A program made the translations under genes and the position numbers. 46,629 bases of DNA from Fibrobacter succinogenes (lineage in GTDB: Bacteria > Fibrobacterota > Fibrobacteria > Fibrobacterales > Fibrobacteraceae). Positions 32,812 through 41,231 of this stretch are shown one piece after another; position 1 is the stretch's first letter; the number at the start of each line of letters is the position of its first letter. The notes under the pieces were generated by a model that was given only the letters and a program-made list of their open reading frames with translations, was not told the DNA's origin and did not search any database. The DNA lies in the NCBI GenBank assembly GCA_902794535.1, contig CADBHQ010000010.1, positions 1 through 46,629 on the forward strand, written 5' to 3'.

Positions 32812-34527
32812 TTACTTTTCAAAATGGAATACATGGCGGTTGTAGTTCGAAGTTAGCAGGTATTGCTTTTCGCGCTGCACCGTCATAAACATATTCACGA
32901 AATACATTCGAAGGCCTGTTACGGATTGTTCGAGATCCGTGAGGTTCATAATTTTTCCATCGTCTTTAATGACAACAAAGAAGTCGTCTTTTTTCATTTT
33001 GATGGAAACTTCCAAGAAAACCTTTTTTCCTTTGTTGCTTTCGAAAATGGTCATTCCAAGTTCTTCGATAAGCAGCATGGCCTTGAGCTTGCTTTTGTTG
33101 CTTACGGAACGGTGGTCCAAGAGCTTGCCAAAGTTGTCAAGGTAGTGAATCAGGTTCTTGGGGGTAAGGTCGATATCGTGTGTGTACCAGTAGTTTTCTT
33201 TGGAGAAATGCTCTAGGAGCAGCGGGAAGTGTTCCTTGCCGTAGAAAAGTAATTGGCAAGTAGCTCCTGCGCCGAGTGCTAAAAAGGGAGCGATTCCAAA
33301 GCCTAACCATACATATTCATGCCCGGTAAAGGTGTTCATGGCAATGACGCTAATCAAGGGGCATGCGAATGAAACAAGGAAAATGAACAGGAATGAAAGA
33401 AAGGGCTTTTCGTGAACGTGGAATGCCGCGTAGATTTTGACTATTGCGAGAGGCAAAATTCCGATGCCGCAGGCACGGATAGCGAATGCGGCTTCTATAG
33501 CGGTCTCTTCGGTTTCGAAACTGAAAATCTTTGTGAGTAAAGGTGCGAAAAAGAGAAGGAATGACGTGGTAAGCAGACTCAGCTTGAAAATAGTCCAATT
33601 AACAAAGCGCATGGTCTGCACGATGCCTTTGTTGTTTTCTTCGCCGCGGTAAATGTTGATGAGCGGCTCGGCGGCCATCCAGACGCCATTGAATATGACG
33701 CTCAATTCTATGATTTCGTATACGATAGAAAGAATGGAGAACTTGGTGCTGCCAATGTGGCTTGCAAAATACAAGTTCATCACGCCGGCAAATAAGGCGA
33801 AGAATAAAAATTCGCAAGCTTCGGCCATGCTAAAGCGAATGACCGAGGCGATGTCGCGCATGTTAAAATGCCAAATGAATCGTAGCGAATTATGCTTTCT
33901 TGCAAAGTGCGTACTGAGAACAGATGTACTGAGAATGACTGAAATGACGGTGCCGAGCGCGATGCCGGACATTCCCCAATAATGACAGCATATACAAGAT
34001 AAAATGACGTTCCCTAATAGCAGTGCCGCGTACGAAGCGTTGCATGTTTTGGTGTCGCCGTCCACATACACCATTTCTTGTAGGGTGTTGTTGAGCGGAA
34101 TCAAGAAGGCGAGCCCCAAGAACCATCCGTAAAATTCATTCACGAATTGCATTTGCTCGGGTTCGACATTCATGTAGCTAAACAGGAAATGCTTGCCTAT
34201 GGCAAAAGCGATGACCATTAAAATGCCGATACCAACCGAAAGAATAATGCTCTGCCCAAAGAATCGGTCCGCCTTATTCTTGTTCATGCGCCCCAGTTCA
34301 ATGGAGTAGCAAACGAGGCTTCCGACCATGACGATCGAACTGGCGAATAGAATGACCGAAAAGAGAGGCGTAAAGAACGAAATGGCGGCAAGCGCGTTTT
34401 CGCCCAGCATTCGGGCGGCAACGATTTTATCGATAAAGATGTTTATGAATTCTGCACAAACAGAAAGCGATGCTGTTAGAAGCATGGACTTGAATCGTCT
34501 ACCGCAAAATGTCTGGTTAATGCGCAT
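32812..34527 (-). CDS. MATE-family flippase fused to a GHKL-ATPase-like domain
   Basis: A 571-residue protein. Residues about 1-430 form a polytopic MATE/MOP-type transporter with about twelve helices; the start (LLTASLSVCAEFINIFIDKIVAARMLGENALAAIS, residues 16-50) is typical. Residues 444-571 are soluble and resemble RsbW-like HATPase domains: an N-box-like LIEELGMTIFES (486-497, Thr where Asn is expected), VVIKDDGKIMN (518-528) as G1 and TGLRMYFVNMF (537-547) as G2. The loss of the N-box Asn suggests weak or no ATP hydrolysis. The substrate is unknown. TATATT lies 9 bases before the ATG. Its stop is 2 bp from that of the GH16 gene (convergent). Confidence 0.82.
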   Translation of the reverse strand: MRINQTFCGRRFKSMLLTASLSVCAEFINIFIDKIVAARMLGENALAAISFFTPLFSVILFASSIVMVGSLVCYSIELGRMNKNKADRFFGQSIILSVGIGILMVIAFAIGKHFLFSYMNVEPEQMQFVNEFYGWFLGLAFLIPLNNTLQEMVYVDGDTKTCNASYAALLLGNVILSCICCHYWGMSGIALGTVISVILSTSVLSTHFARKHNSLRFIWHFNMRDIASVIRFSMAEACEFLFFALFAGVMNLYFASHIGSTKFSILSIVYEIIELSVIFNGVWMAAEPLINIYRGEENNKGIVQTMRFVNWTIFKLSLLTTSFLLFFAPLLTKIFSFETEETAIEAAFAIRACGIGILPLAIVKIYAAFHVHEKPFLSFLFIFLVSFACPLISVIAMNTFTGHEYVWLGFGIAPFLALGAGATCQLLFYGKEHFPLLLEHFSKENYWYTHDIDLTPKNLIHYLDNFGKLLDHRSVSNKSKLKAMLLIEELGMTIFESNKGKKVFLEVSIKMKKDDFFVVIKDDGKIMNLTDLEQSVTGLRMYFVNMFMTVQREKQYLLTSNYNRHVFHFEK

Positions 34528-34536
34528 AACGAATTC

Positions 34537-34542
34537 AATATA
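34537..34542 (-). promoter_or_regulatory. Putative -10 element (TATATT) of the MATE fusion gene
   Basis: TATATT then GAATTCGTT then ATG; 9 bases, no ribosome binding site. It lies in the 30-bp gap after the methyltransferase gene on the same strand, so the MATE gene can be transcribed on its own. Confidence 0.4.
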
Positions 34543-34557
34543 ACAAGTTTTTCGAGG

Positions 34558-35751
34558 CTATACTACCTGCACCAGGAGTCCCTTTAGGTATTGGCCTTCG
34601 GGGAATGCCGTGTTCACGGGGTGGTCTGCGGGTTGGCCGAAGCGTTCAATGATTTGAACGCGCCGTCTCGCATCGGCGGCGGCATCCGCGATAATCTTCT
34701 GGAATAAGTCCATTTCCATGAGTCCCGAGCAGCTAAACGTCGCGAGCATGCCGCCTTCGGCCAAAAGCTTCATGGCGAGCAAGTTGATGTCCTTGTAGCC
34801 GCGGGCTCCCTTCTGCAGGTTGTCCTTGCTTTCTACGAACTTGGGCGGGTCCAGCACGATGAGGTCGAAGGTCTCGGCCTTGTCGCGGCACTTGCGCAGG
34901 TACTGGAACACGTCGGCTTCCACATGGGTGGCGTGGGCGGTGCTGAGCTTGTTGCGCATGATGCCTTCCTTGGCGAGCTTGAGAGCGTCCTTGGAAACAT
35001 CCACCTGATAAACTTTTTCGCAACCGCCGCGGAGAGCGTAAAGCCCGAAGCCGCCGGTATAGCAGAAACAGTTCAGAACTTTCTTGCCCTTGGAAATTTC
35101 ACCAATGCGGCGTCGGGCGTCGCGCTGGTCCAGATAGTAACCGGTCTTGTGGCCATTCTTCACGTCAATGGGGAAGAGAATTCCGTTTTCGTTGATGATG
35201 ACAGGTTCATCGGGCACTTCGCCGTAGACGCAACCGGTGCGCAGCTGCAGGCCTTCTTTTTTGCGCACGTCAGAATCGCAGCGTTCGTAGATGCCGCGGC
35301 AGTGCGTCTTTTCGGCGAGCAGTTCATAAATGTCTTTGCGGTGGACTTCAGCGCCGGCGGCCAAGATTTCCACGGAATAAATGTCGGCGTATTTGTCGAT
35401 AATGCAGCCTGGAATGCCGTCGTTCTCGGCGTTAATCAGGCGGAAGGCTGATTCTTTGTTTTCGATGTCGAAGCCGCGGCTCTTGCGGGCGGCAATGGCG
35501 CGGTCCAGCAAGTCGCTAAAGAATTCGCGGTCAATGTTTGCCTTTTCGCCGAACGTCCAGAAGCGCCCGCGGATCTGGGACTTGGGCGAGTACGCCGCAA
35601 GACCCAGAAAATCGCTCTTGTAGCTGTAAACTTCAACGGTGTCGCCAAGTTCCGGGTCGCCGATAACTTCGTCAACGGCTCCGCTAAAAATCCAGGGATG
35701 ATAACGCAGTGCGGACTTTTCGCGTCCGGCTTTCAAGGTAATTGCTTTCAT
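34558..35751 (-). CDS. rlmI: Class I SAM-dependent rRNA methyltransferase, RlmI-like
   Basis: A 397-residue enzyme of the RlmI family (in E. coli, 23S rRNA m5C1962). The N-terminal PUA-type domain starts LKAGREKSALRYHPWIFSGAV. A central domain has GYYLDQRDARRRI, then the SAM site VLNCFCYTGGFGLYALRGG and catalytic-region LDPPKFVESKDN. FSCSGLM near the end is also typical. The start at 35751 opens the PUA domain; the frame extends further upstream but into the VanZ gene on the other strand. TATATT lies 7 bases before this ATG. The exact target nucleotide is inferred from the family. Confidence 0.88.
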   Translation of the reverse strand: MKAITLKAGREKSALRYHPWIFSGAVDEVIGDPELGDTVEVYSYKSDFLGLAAYSPKSQIRGRFWTFGEKANIDREFFSDLLDRAIAARKSRGFDIENKESAFRLINAENDGIPGCIIDKYADIYSVEILAAGAEVHRKDIYELLAEKTHCRGIYERCDSDVRKKEGLQLRTGCVYGEVPDEPVIINENGILFPIDVKNGHKTGYYLDQRDARRRIGEISKGKKVLNCFCYTGGFGLYALRGGCEKVYQVDVSKDALKLAKEGIMRNKLSTAHATHVEADVFQYLRKCRDKAETFDLIVLDPPKFVESKDNLQKGARGYKDINLLAMKLLAEGGMLATFSCSGLMEMDLFQKIIADAAADARRRVQIIERFGQPADHPVNTAFPEGQYLKGLLVQVV

Positions 35752-35758
35752 GAGGGTA

Positions 35759-35764
35759 AATATA
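35759..35764 (-). promoter_or_regulatory. Putative -10 element (TATATT) of the RlmI-like gene
   Basis: TATATT-TACCCTC-ATG on the minus strand, 7 bases of spacer. On the other strand the VanZ gene has TATCTTTG at 35799-35806, 10 bases from TATCTT to its ATG. Confidence 0.4.
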
Positions 35765-35814
35765 GTAACCTGCGGAGTGCTCCTCTCGTCTATTATTCTA
35801 TCTTTGGCGCCAAG

Positions 35815-36243
35815 ATGTTTGAAAGCGTGTTTGACAAATACCCCTTCTTTAGAGCCGTGCCTTGCGTGCTCTGCATGGCGATCATCTTTAAATTGTCTTC
35901 GCTCACGACGGAACAGCTTGAAGACTTCCCGCACATTTGGGATAAGTTGGCTCACTTTTGCGAATACGCAACGCTTGCCGGTTGCTATGCCATGCTTTGG
36001 ACTCGTAACGAGTGGTCCAAACGCCAGTGGCTGCGTGTGCTGGTAGTAGGAATACTTGCGCTTGCTTATGGTTGCACCGATGAATATCACCAGAGCTTTG
36101 TCGAAGGCCGAGACAGCAGTGTGCTCGACTTGGTGGCTGACTTAACCGGTGGCCTGATGGGCGGTGTTATTTACGCAGTCGTTACGCGAATCTTGAATCG
36201 CTTTGATCCGGTGCCGGAAAAGCAACCCGTCGCAGAAGACTAA
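35815..36243 (+). CDS. VanZ-like membrane protein
   Basis: A 142-residue protein with about four helices. It carries the VanZ-family core: IFKLSS early, WDKLAHFCEYATLAGCYA, and CTDEYHQSFVEGRDSSVLDLVADLTGGLMGG. VanZ of enterococci gives low-level teicoplanin resistance, but most family members have unknown roles in the envelope. ATG at 35815 is chosen because it directly precedes the conserved part. It is divergent from the RlmI-like gene and converges with murB, the two stops overlapping by 4 bases. Confidence 0.88.
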   Translation: MFESVFDKYPFFRAVPCVLCMAIIFKLSSLTTEQLEDFPHIWDKLAHFCEYATLAGCYAMLWTRNEWSKRQWLRVLVVGILALAYGCTDEYHQSFVEGRDSSVLDLVADLTGGLMGGVIYAVVTRILNRFDPVPEKQPVAED

Positions 36244-37148
36244 AATTCTCCGAGCAGAATAATTTCGCGTTTCAACTCAATCCCGAATTTTTCGGCGACT
36301 TTCTGCTGTACGAATTCGCTTAATTGCTTGATATCGCTTGCGGTAGCGCCGCCTGCGTTCACGATAAAGTTTGCGTGTATGGTGCTGACCTCGGCTCCGC
36401 CGATGCGGTAACCCTTGAGGCCCGCTTGTTCAATGTAATAGCCCGGCGCGATCTGAGTGGGGGTGTCGGCGGCTCCGGCGGAAAGGCGTTTGAAGGTGGA
36501 GCCTGCGTTCGGCATGTTGAGCGGTTGGCTTGCCTTGCGCTTGGCCATGCATTCGGCGAGTTCCGCTTCGAGGTCAGCGACAGTCTTGCCTTCTGCACTT
36601 GCAACGGGCAGCTGGAAGGTTGCCGAGAGGATGATGGCCTTGTTCTTCTGGAAGATACTTTGTCTATACCCGAAGGCGCAGTCGTCGTTAGAAAATTCGT
36701 GTATGTTTCCGTCGCTGTCAAGAGCGGTGACTTGCGTGCAGCAGGTTTTGATTTCTTGGCCATAGGCGCCAGCGTTCATGTAGATTGCACCGCCCAAAGT
36801 TCCCGGAATTCCGGCGAGCTTGTGGATGCCTGCAAAACCCTGCTTGAGTACACTACGGGCGAACCTGCCGAGTGGGGTGGCCGCTCCGACCTTGAATGCC
36901 CCGTTTCCTAAATCTTCGATGGCAGAAAATTCTCCGGCCAGCGTGATGACAACGCCTTCAAAACCCTTGTCCGAGACAAGCAGATTCGTTCCGTTCCCTA
37001 AAATAAAGGAGGGAAGACCTTTTTCGCGGGTCATTTCCAGCGCATTTTGAAGGTCTTGTATGGTTTCCGTCTTCACGTAATAGCGTGCGGACCCACCCAC
37101 TTTAAAGGAGGTGTGCTTGCTCATCAATTCGTTTTCGAGAATCTGCAT
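36240..37148 (-). CDS. murB: UDP-N-acetylenolpyruvoylglucosamine reductase MurB
   Basis: FAD-dependent enzyme that reduces UDP-GlcNAc-enolpyruvate to UDP-MurNAc, feeding murC of the dcw cluster. FAD-binding motifs are ILGNGTNLLVSD (49-60) and GIPGTLGGAIYMNAGAYG (113-130). YRQS (161-164) and NAGSTFK (214-220, catalytic Ser217) are present, followed by EQAGLKGYRIGGAEVSTIHANFIVN. The layout fits the shorter Bacillus-like MurB. It has 302 residues. The ATG at 37148 is preceded by TATATT with only 6 bases between and no ribosome binding site. It is divergent from the primase-like gene. Confidence 0.95.
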   Translation of the reverse strand: MQILENELMSKHTSFKVGGSARYYVKTETIQDLQNALEMTREKGLPSFILGNGTNLLVSDKGFEGVVITLAGEFSAIEDLGNGAFKVGAATPLGRFARSVLKQGFAGIHKLAGIPGTLGGAIYMNAGAYGQEIKTCCTQVTALDSDGNIHEFSNDDCAFGYRQSIFQKNKAIILSATFQLPVASAEGKTVADLEAELAECMAKRKASQPLNMPNAGSTFKRLSAGAADTPTQIAPGYYIEQAGLKGYRIGGAEVSTIHANFIVNAGGATASDIKQLSEFVQQKVAEKFGIELKREIILLGEF

Positions 37149-37154
37149 ATTGTA

Positions 37155-37185
37155 AATATAGCTTTGCCAAGAAAAATTGTATATT
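37155..37185. promoter_or_regulatory. Divergent -10 elements of murB and the primase-like gene
   Basis: Minus TATATT (37155-37160) is 6 bases from the murB ATG; plus TATATT (37180-37185) is 8 bases from the ATG at 37194. Both starts lie within a 45-bp gap and neither has a ribosome binding site. Confidence 0.5.
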
Positions 37186-37193
37186 ACCTCGCG

Positions 37194-38309
37194 ATGACTA
37201 ACGAGGAACTGAAACAATTTAAGTCGGCGATTTCGATTACCGCCGTCGCGCAGAGCCTGGGGGTAGATGTATCCCATGGCAAGTGCCGTTGTTTTTTTCC
37301 GCAGCGCCACACGCATGGTGATCGTACGCCGTCGGTTTCAATTTCTGAAGAACGCGGAACGTTCCGTTGCTGGGTTTGCGACGATGTTCGCGGTGACGTG
37401 ATTTCGTTGGTGCAAATTGTAAAGGACTGCAGTTTTGTCGAAGCGCTCGGTTGGCTTATGGCGCAATACCCGTTCTTGGTGCCGCCCTCTGCTCGCAAAG
37501 AAATGGAACGCCTGACCGAACGTGCACAGATGGCGCAAGGACATGCACCGGTGAATGCACGACCGATGCCCGAAATAGTTCGTCCAGAGGAACCCGAAGA
37601 ACCGCCCCTTGTTTCTGAAGATGACCGCAAGAAAATCATTCTTTCGTTCCTCAAACGTCTAAGCCCTGTCGATAACACGCCTGCTGGCAAGTGGCTCGCA
37701 CGCCGCCGCATATACAAGCCCGTGTGGGACAAGATGCTTTTGCGCACCATCAGCAATTACGAAGAGGTGAACAACAGCCTTAAGGCGGACTTTGGCGAAG
37801 AGGTGCTGAAGTACGTGGGTCTCTTTAACGACAAAGGGCATTTGCGTTACTACAAGCACCCGTTGATTTTTCCGTATCTGGACCCGCAGCGCAGAGCGTT
37901 CTATTTCCAATCGCGCGCCATCGATAACACGGTTGTGCCCAAGGAACTCAACTTGCGCGGCACGGTGCCGTACCCGTACAATATGGTGGCGTTGGACCAA
38001 AAGCCGGGCTGGGTTTATTTGTGTGAAGGTGTGGTCGACACGCTTACATTTTTAGGACAAAAGATTAATGCAGTCGGAATTCCTGGCGTTCGCAGCTTCA
38101 AAGTGGAGTGGTTGAATCTTTTTAGAAACAAAAATGTGGTACTTTGTCTGGATCATGATGAAGCGGGCCGCTCTGGTATGGAATATATCGGAAACTTGTT
38201 CACACAAGCGGGCATTCATAATGTAATTTTAGGCGAAGGTATGGAAAACTTGCCCACGGCCATGAAGGAAGGTGAAGACATCAATGATTGGTTCGGAGGA
38301 AAGAAGTAA
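37194..38309 (+). CDS. Minimal DnaG-like primase (zinc finger plus TOPRIM)
   Basis: A 371-residue protein. Residues about 24-75 resemble a CHC2 zinc finger: Cys31, Cys33, His39, His41 and CWVC (59-62), with RTPSVSISEERGTFRC matching the family strand. A middle part (HPLIFPYLDPQRRAFYFQSRAI, then VPKELNLRGTVPYPYN) resembles the DnaG core. A TOPRIM domain follows with YLCEGVVDTLTFL and VVLCLDHDEAGRSG. It is much shorter than replicative DnaG (about 600 residues) and has no helicase-binding domain, so it is more likely an accessory or repair primase, or a mobile-element-like one. Its stop overlaps the mtgA start by one base. Confidence 0.8.
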   Translation: MTNEELKQFKSAISITAVAQSLGVDVSHGKCRCFFPQRHTHGDRTPSVSISEERGTFRCWVCDDVRGDVISLVQIVKDCSFVEALGWLMAQYPFLVPPSARKEMERLTERAQMAQGHAPVNARPMPEIVRPEEPEEPPLVSEDDRKKIILSFLKRLSPVDNTPAGKWLARRRIYKPVWDKMLLRTISNYEEVNNSLKADFGEEVLKYVGLFNDKGHLRYYKHPLIFPYLDPQRRAFYFQSRAIDNTVVPKELNLRGTVPYPYNMVALDQKPGWVYLCEGVVDTLTFLGQKINAVGIPGVRSFKVEWLNLFRNKNVVLCLDHDEAGRSGMEYIGNLFTQAGIHNVILGEGMENLPTAMKEGEDINDWFGGKK

Positions 38310-39337
38310 TGGATAAAGTGAAGTTGTATTTTGGTAAGGTCAAGGACTTTTTTAAGTGGTTTGTAGGAACCAAGTTTGCGAAGGTAGCTGGGTTTATACT
38401 CAAGTGGCTTTACCGAACGATCAATTTCATTATCCGCCAGGCATTGCTGATTCTGATTATCTATTCCGCCATTTTCTCGGTGGCTGCTTCTTACGCCTTG
38501 TACCGCGCCTTTATTTACGGCTACGATATTTACGATGGGGTGGCGCAGCTTAAAGATGCCCAGCCCGAAATGAGCAAGTACATGGAGGCTCTGCGCGATT
38601 CGAACCCGAATATCGAAATCAAGCACACCTATGTACCGCTCGATTCTATTAGCCCGTATCTGCGCAAGGCTGTTATTGCAAGCGAAGACGCCGGATTCTA
38701 TTTCCACCCGGGCTTTGACATTCGTGCCATTGCAGAAGCCTTGGATGCAAACCAGATAGCAGGGAAGACCAAGTTCGGAGGCTCTACGATTACGCAGCAA
38801 CTTGCGAAGAACCTGTTCTTGAGCGGCGAGCGTTCCTTCAGCCGCAAGTTCAAGGAACTCGCATACGCCTTGTTGATGGAGCATGAACTCGGCAAGGACC
38901 GCATTCTGGAACTGTACTTGAATTACGCCCAGTGGGGCAAAGATATTTTCGGCTGCCAAGAAGCCTGCCGCACCTATTACAAGAAGAGTTGCGCCAAGTT
39001 GAGTGTAGACCAGGCAATCAACTTGGCTGCCATGCTCGCAAGCCCGGGCAAACACCACCCGCACATGCGCGAAAGCCAGTTCATGGCCAAACGCCGCGCC
39101 GTGATTTACCAGAACATGTTCCCCAAAAAGGACAGCGTGCTGGTGGATTCGCTCCGCCAGCTGATGGCTCCGATTCCCAAGGACAGCGCTGGAAAGGGCG
39201 CCAAGGCATCGGAAAAATCTATAGAAAAGGGCTCGGCTAAAAACCTGGACAAAAAGCCCGAGAAGGCTTCCGCAAAGTCCCACGCAAAGAGTGATTCGAA
39301 ATCAACGGTAAAGAATTCAGCGAATAAAAAACAGTAA
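38309..39337 (+). CDS. mtgA: Monofunctional peptidoglycan transglycosylase (GT51), MtgA-like
   Basis: A 342-residue inner-membrane glycosyltransferase that polymerises lipid II. A transmembrane helix (about 42-65) precedes the GT51 domain: VIASEDAGFYFHPGFD (122-137, catalytic Glu126), FGGSTITQQLAKNLFL (156-171), RKFKELAYALLMEHEL (179-194) and KDRILELYLNYAQWG. No transpeptidase domain follows; instead there is a Lys/Ser/Ala-rich tail (about 287-342). The stop of the primase gene and this ATG share a base (TAATG), so translation is probably coupled; GGAGGAAAG just upstream is the ribosome binding site. Confidence 0.93.
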   Translation: MDKVKLYFGKVKDFFKWFVGTKFAKVAGFILKWLYRTINFIIRQALLILIIYSAIFSVAASYALYRAFIYGYDIYDGVAQLKDAQPEMSKYMEALRDSNPNIEIKHTYVPLDSISPYLRKAVIASEDAGFYFHPGFDIRAIAEALDANQIAGKTKFGGSTITQQLAKNLFLSGERSFSRKFKELAYALLMEHELGKDRILELYLNYAQWGKDIFGCQEACRTYYKKSCAKLSVDQAINLAAMLASPGKHHPHMRESQFMAKRRAVIYQNMFPKKDSVLVDSLRQLMAPIPKDSAGKGAKASEKSIEKGSAKNLDKKPEKASAKSHAKSDSKSTVKNSANKKQ

Positions 39338-39342
39338 AAATT

Positions 39343-39376
39343 CTCTCTTCTCTCGTCTCTCGTCTCTTGTCTATTT
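39343..39376 (+). repeat. Pyrimidine-rich TCTCGTCT tract
   Basis: Short tandem copies of TCTCGTCT-like words before argG. Related tracts are found before or after other genes (26555-26579, 40707-40724, 42920-42965). Confidence 0.4.
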
Positions 39377-39377
39377 C

Positions 39378-39385
39378 TATATTTG
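39378..39385 (+). promoter_or_regulatory. Putative -10/-7 element of argG (TATATTTG)
   Basis: Matches the TAnnTTTG element known from Bacteroidota promoters. No TTTG was found at the usual distance upstream. AAAGGA (39405-39410) is the ribosome binding site. Confidence 0.45.
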
Positions 39386-39418
39386 ACTTGTCTAAAATTT
39401 TCTTAAAGGACGCTAAAA

Positions 39419-40651
39419 ATGGCTAAGAAAGAATCCAAGAAGAAGGTTGTCCTCGCTTATAGCGGTGGACTCTCATCATCCCCTGGCTCAAGGAAAACTA
39501 CGACTGCGAAGTGATCGCTTTCGCTGCCGACCTCGGTCAGAACGACTTCCCGGACGCTAAGGCCCTCGAAGACAAGGCTCTCAAGACTGGCGCTTCCAAG
39601 TGCTACGTTCTTGACCTCAAGAAGGAATTCCTTGAAGACTACGTTTGGCCGACCGTTCGCGCCGGTGCCTCCTGGGTACTTCTTTCGCCCGTCCGCTCAT
39701 CGCCAAGTATCAGGTGAAGATTGCTGAAAAGGAAGGCGCCTACGCTGTTGCTCACGGTGCTACCGGTAAGGGTAACGACCAGGTCCGTTTCGAACTGACC
39801 TACGCCGCTCTCAACCCGAAGCTCGAAATCATCGCTCCGTGGAAGGACCCGAAGTGGACGTTCCATAGCCGCGAAGACGCTATCGACTACGCTGCCGCTC
39901 ACAAGATTCCGCTGAACGGCATCAGCAAGAAGAAGATTTACTCCGAAGACGGTAACCTGCTCACGAAGGTGGCGTTCTGGAATTCCCGGAACAGGAACAC
40001 AAGTACGAATTCCTCAAGCACACCAACACGTATGAAAAGGCCCCGAACAAGGCTGACCACGTGACGATTACCTTCGATAAGGGTAATCCGGTGGCTATCG
40101 ACGGCAAGAAGATGGGCGCTGTCGAACTCCTCGAATACCTGAACAAGATTGGCGGCAAGAACGCTTGCGGTCTCTTGGACATCGTCGAAAACCGCCTCGT
40201 TGGCCTCAAGAGCCGCGGCGTGTACGAAACTCCGGGTGGCACGCTCCTGTACAAGGCTCACGAATGCCTGCAGCAGCTCGTGCTCGACAAGGAAACTTTG
40301 TTCGAAGCCCAGAAGATGTCTATGACCTATGCCAACCTCGTGTACAATGGCCAGTGGTTCACTCCGCTCCGCCAGGCTATGGATGCCTTCTTCGCTGAAG
40401 TGAACAAGGTTGTTACCGGTGACGTGACCCTCAAGCTCTATAAGGGTAACATCATTCCGGCCGGCATCAAGAGCCCCTACAGCCTCTACGACATGGGCCT
40501 CGGTGGATTCACCGACGTTGACATGTACGACCAGAAGGACGCAACGGGCTTCATCCGCTGCTACGGCCTCCCGCTCAAGACGCGCGCTCTGTTGCTCGGC
40601 AACAAGACCAACGTCGACTTCGGTAAGCCGGTTGTGCTCCCGAAGAAGTAG
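39419..40651 (+). pseudogene. argG: Argininosuccinate synthase, interrupted by three short deletions
   Basis: ArgG joins citrulline and aspartate in arginine synthesis. The DNA reads as one argG gene of about 410 codons, with AAAGGA upstream, but the frame shifts three times, near 39472, 39669 and 39959. Comparing with the conserved family, about 10, 19 and 10 bases are missing. They remove DTS of the ATP loop SGGLDTS, the LYEGTY part before LGTSFARP, and the WHTS part before HEGG. The three losses total 39 bases, so the last part (40061-40651) is back in the frame of the ATG, but a stop near 39510 would end translation at about 30 residues. All other regions, e.g. [14 protein letters not shown], are intact. 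Either a recent pseudogene or sequence errors. Confidence 0.85.
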
Positions 40652-40670
40652 TCGGTAAAGACATTCGTCA

Positions 40671-40706
40671 AAAAAATCCTCGGTTTTAAAAACCGAGGAT
40701 TTTTTT
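40671..40706. terminator. Bidirectional intrinsic terminator after argG
   Basis: AAAAAATCCTCGGTTTT pairs with AAAACCGAGGATTTTTT with a one- to three-base loop. Confidence 0.9.
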
Positions 40707-40721
40707 ACTTCTAACTTCCTA

Positions 40722-41225
40722 CTAAAATTCGTACATGTACCCAGCTCCCCATAGGAGCTTCTTGGTGTCATGTTCTCTGTAGCGATTAACGGGTACGCTA
40801 ATTTGTGTGTACAGCCCGTAAAAGTGCGTCCAAAGTTCTATCGAAATGTCGGCGGTTTCTTTGTAGTTGTAAGGCAACGCATACATCGCGTTGTTTGCCT
40901 TGTTTAGGGCTCGGTGCATTTCGTTTGGAGACTCGGCGTATTCGTAGCCACCGCTAACGCCTGCATCCATGTGGAACGGGAAATCCTTGAAAAAGGTCCA
41001 AAGCAAACTCCCGCGAACGCCGCACCAATAGTCGTTAGGCCCGTTGTGAAAACCCATTCCTTGTACGTAAAGCATTAAATTGCTGTAACCGACGCCACCA
41101 ATCAGTACAACTGGCGTTTGGTTGCGAAGGCCTGCGCCAATGCTAAAACGCCATTCACTAGCGTGGCTAATGACCGTGACAAAAAGGACTACAAAAAATA
41201 GAGTTCTAAAAACAGCGCGAAACAT
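40722..41225 (-). CDS. Small outer-membrane barrel-like protein
   Basis: A 167-residue exported protein. The signal peptide is about 1-22 (ends SHA). The mature part is rich in Gly and aromatic residues with alternating strands, e.g. FSIGAGLRNQTPVVLIGGVGYSN, GVSGGYEY, WTHFYGLYTQISVPV, and ends GAGYMYEF with a C-terminal Phe, as in small beta-barrels. No named family is recognised. TATATT is 6 bases before the ATG (41232-41237); TATAAT at 41251-41256 is another candidate promoter. The gene is divergent from that at 41340. Confidence 0.7.
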   Translation of the reverse strand: MFRAVFRTLFFVVLFVTVISHASEWRFSIGAGLRNQTPVVLIGGVGYSNLMLYVQGMGFHNGPNDYWCGVRGSLLWTFFKDFPFHMDAGVSGGYEYAESPNEMHRALNKANNAMYALPYNYKETADISIELWTHFYGLYTQISVPVNRYREHDTKKLLWGAGYMYEF

Positions 41226-41231
41226 AGTTCA

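Noticed and set aside
37194..38309. Main replicative primase DnaG
   Set aside because: It is too short and lacks the C-terminal helicase-binding domain; the neighbours are cell wall genes rather than rpoD or rpsU.
39419..40651. Programmed frameshifting in argG
   Set aside because: Three separate shifts would be needed and the conserved residues at each break are missing from the DNA in all frames, so recoding could not restore the enzyme.
40722..41225. Lipoprotein
   Set aside because: No Cys follows the signal peptide; it ends in SHA followed by Ser, which fits signal peptidase I.
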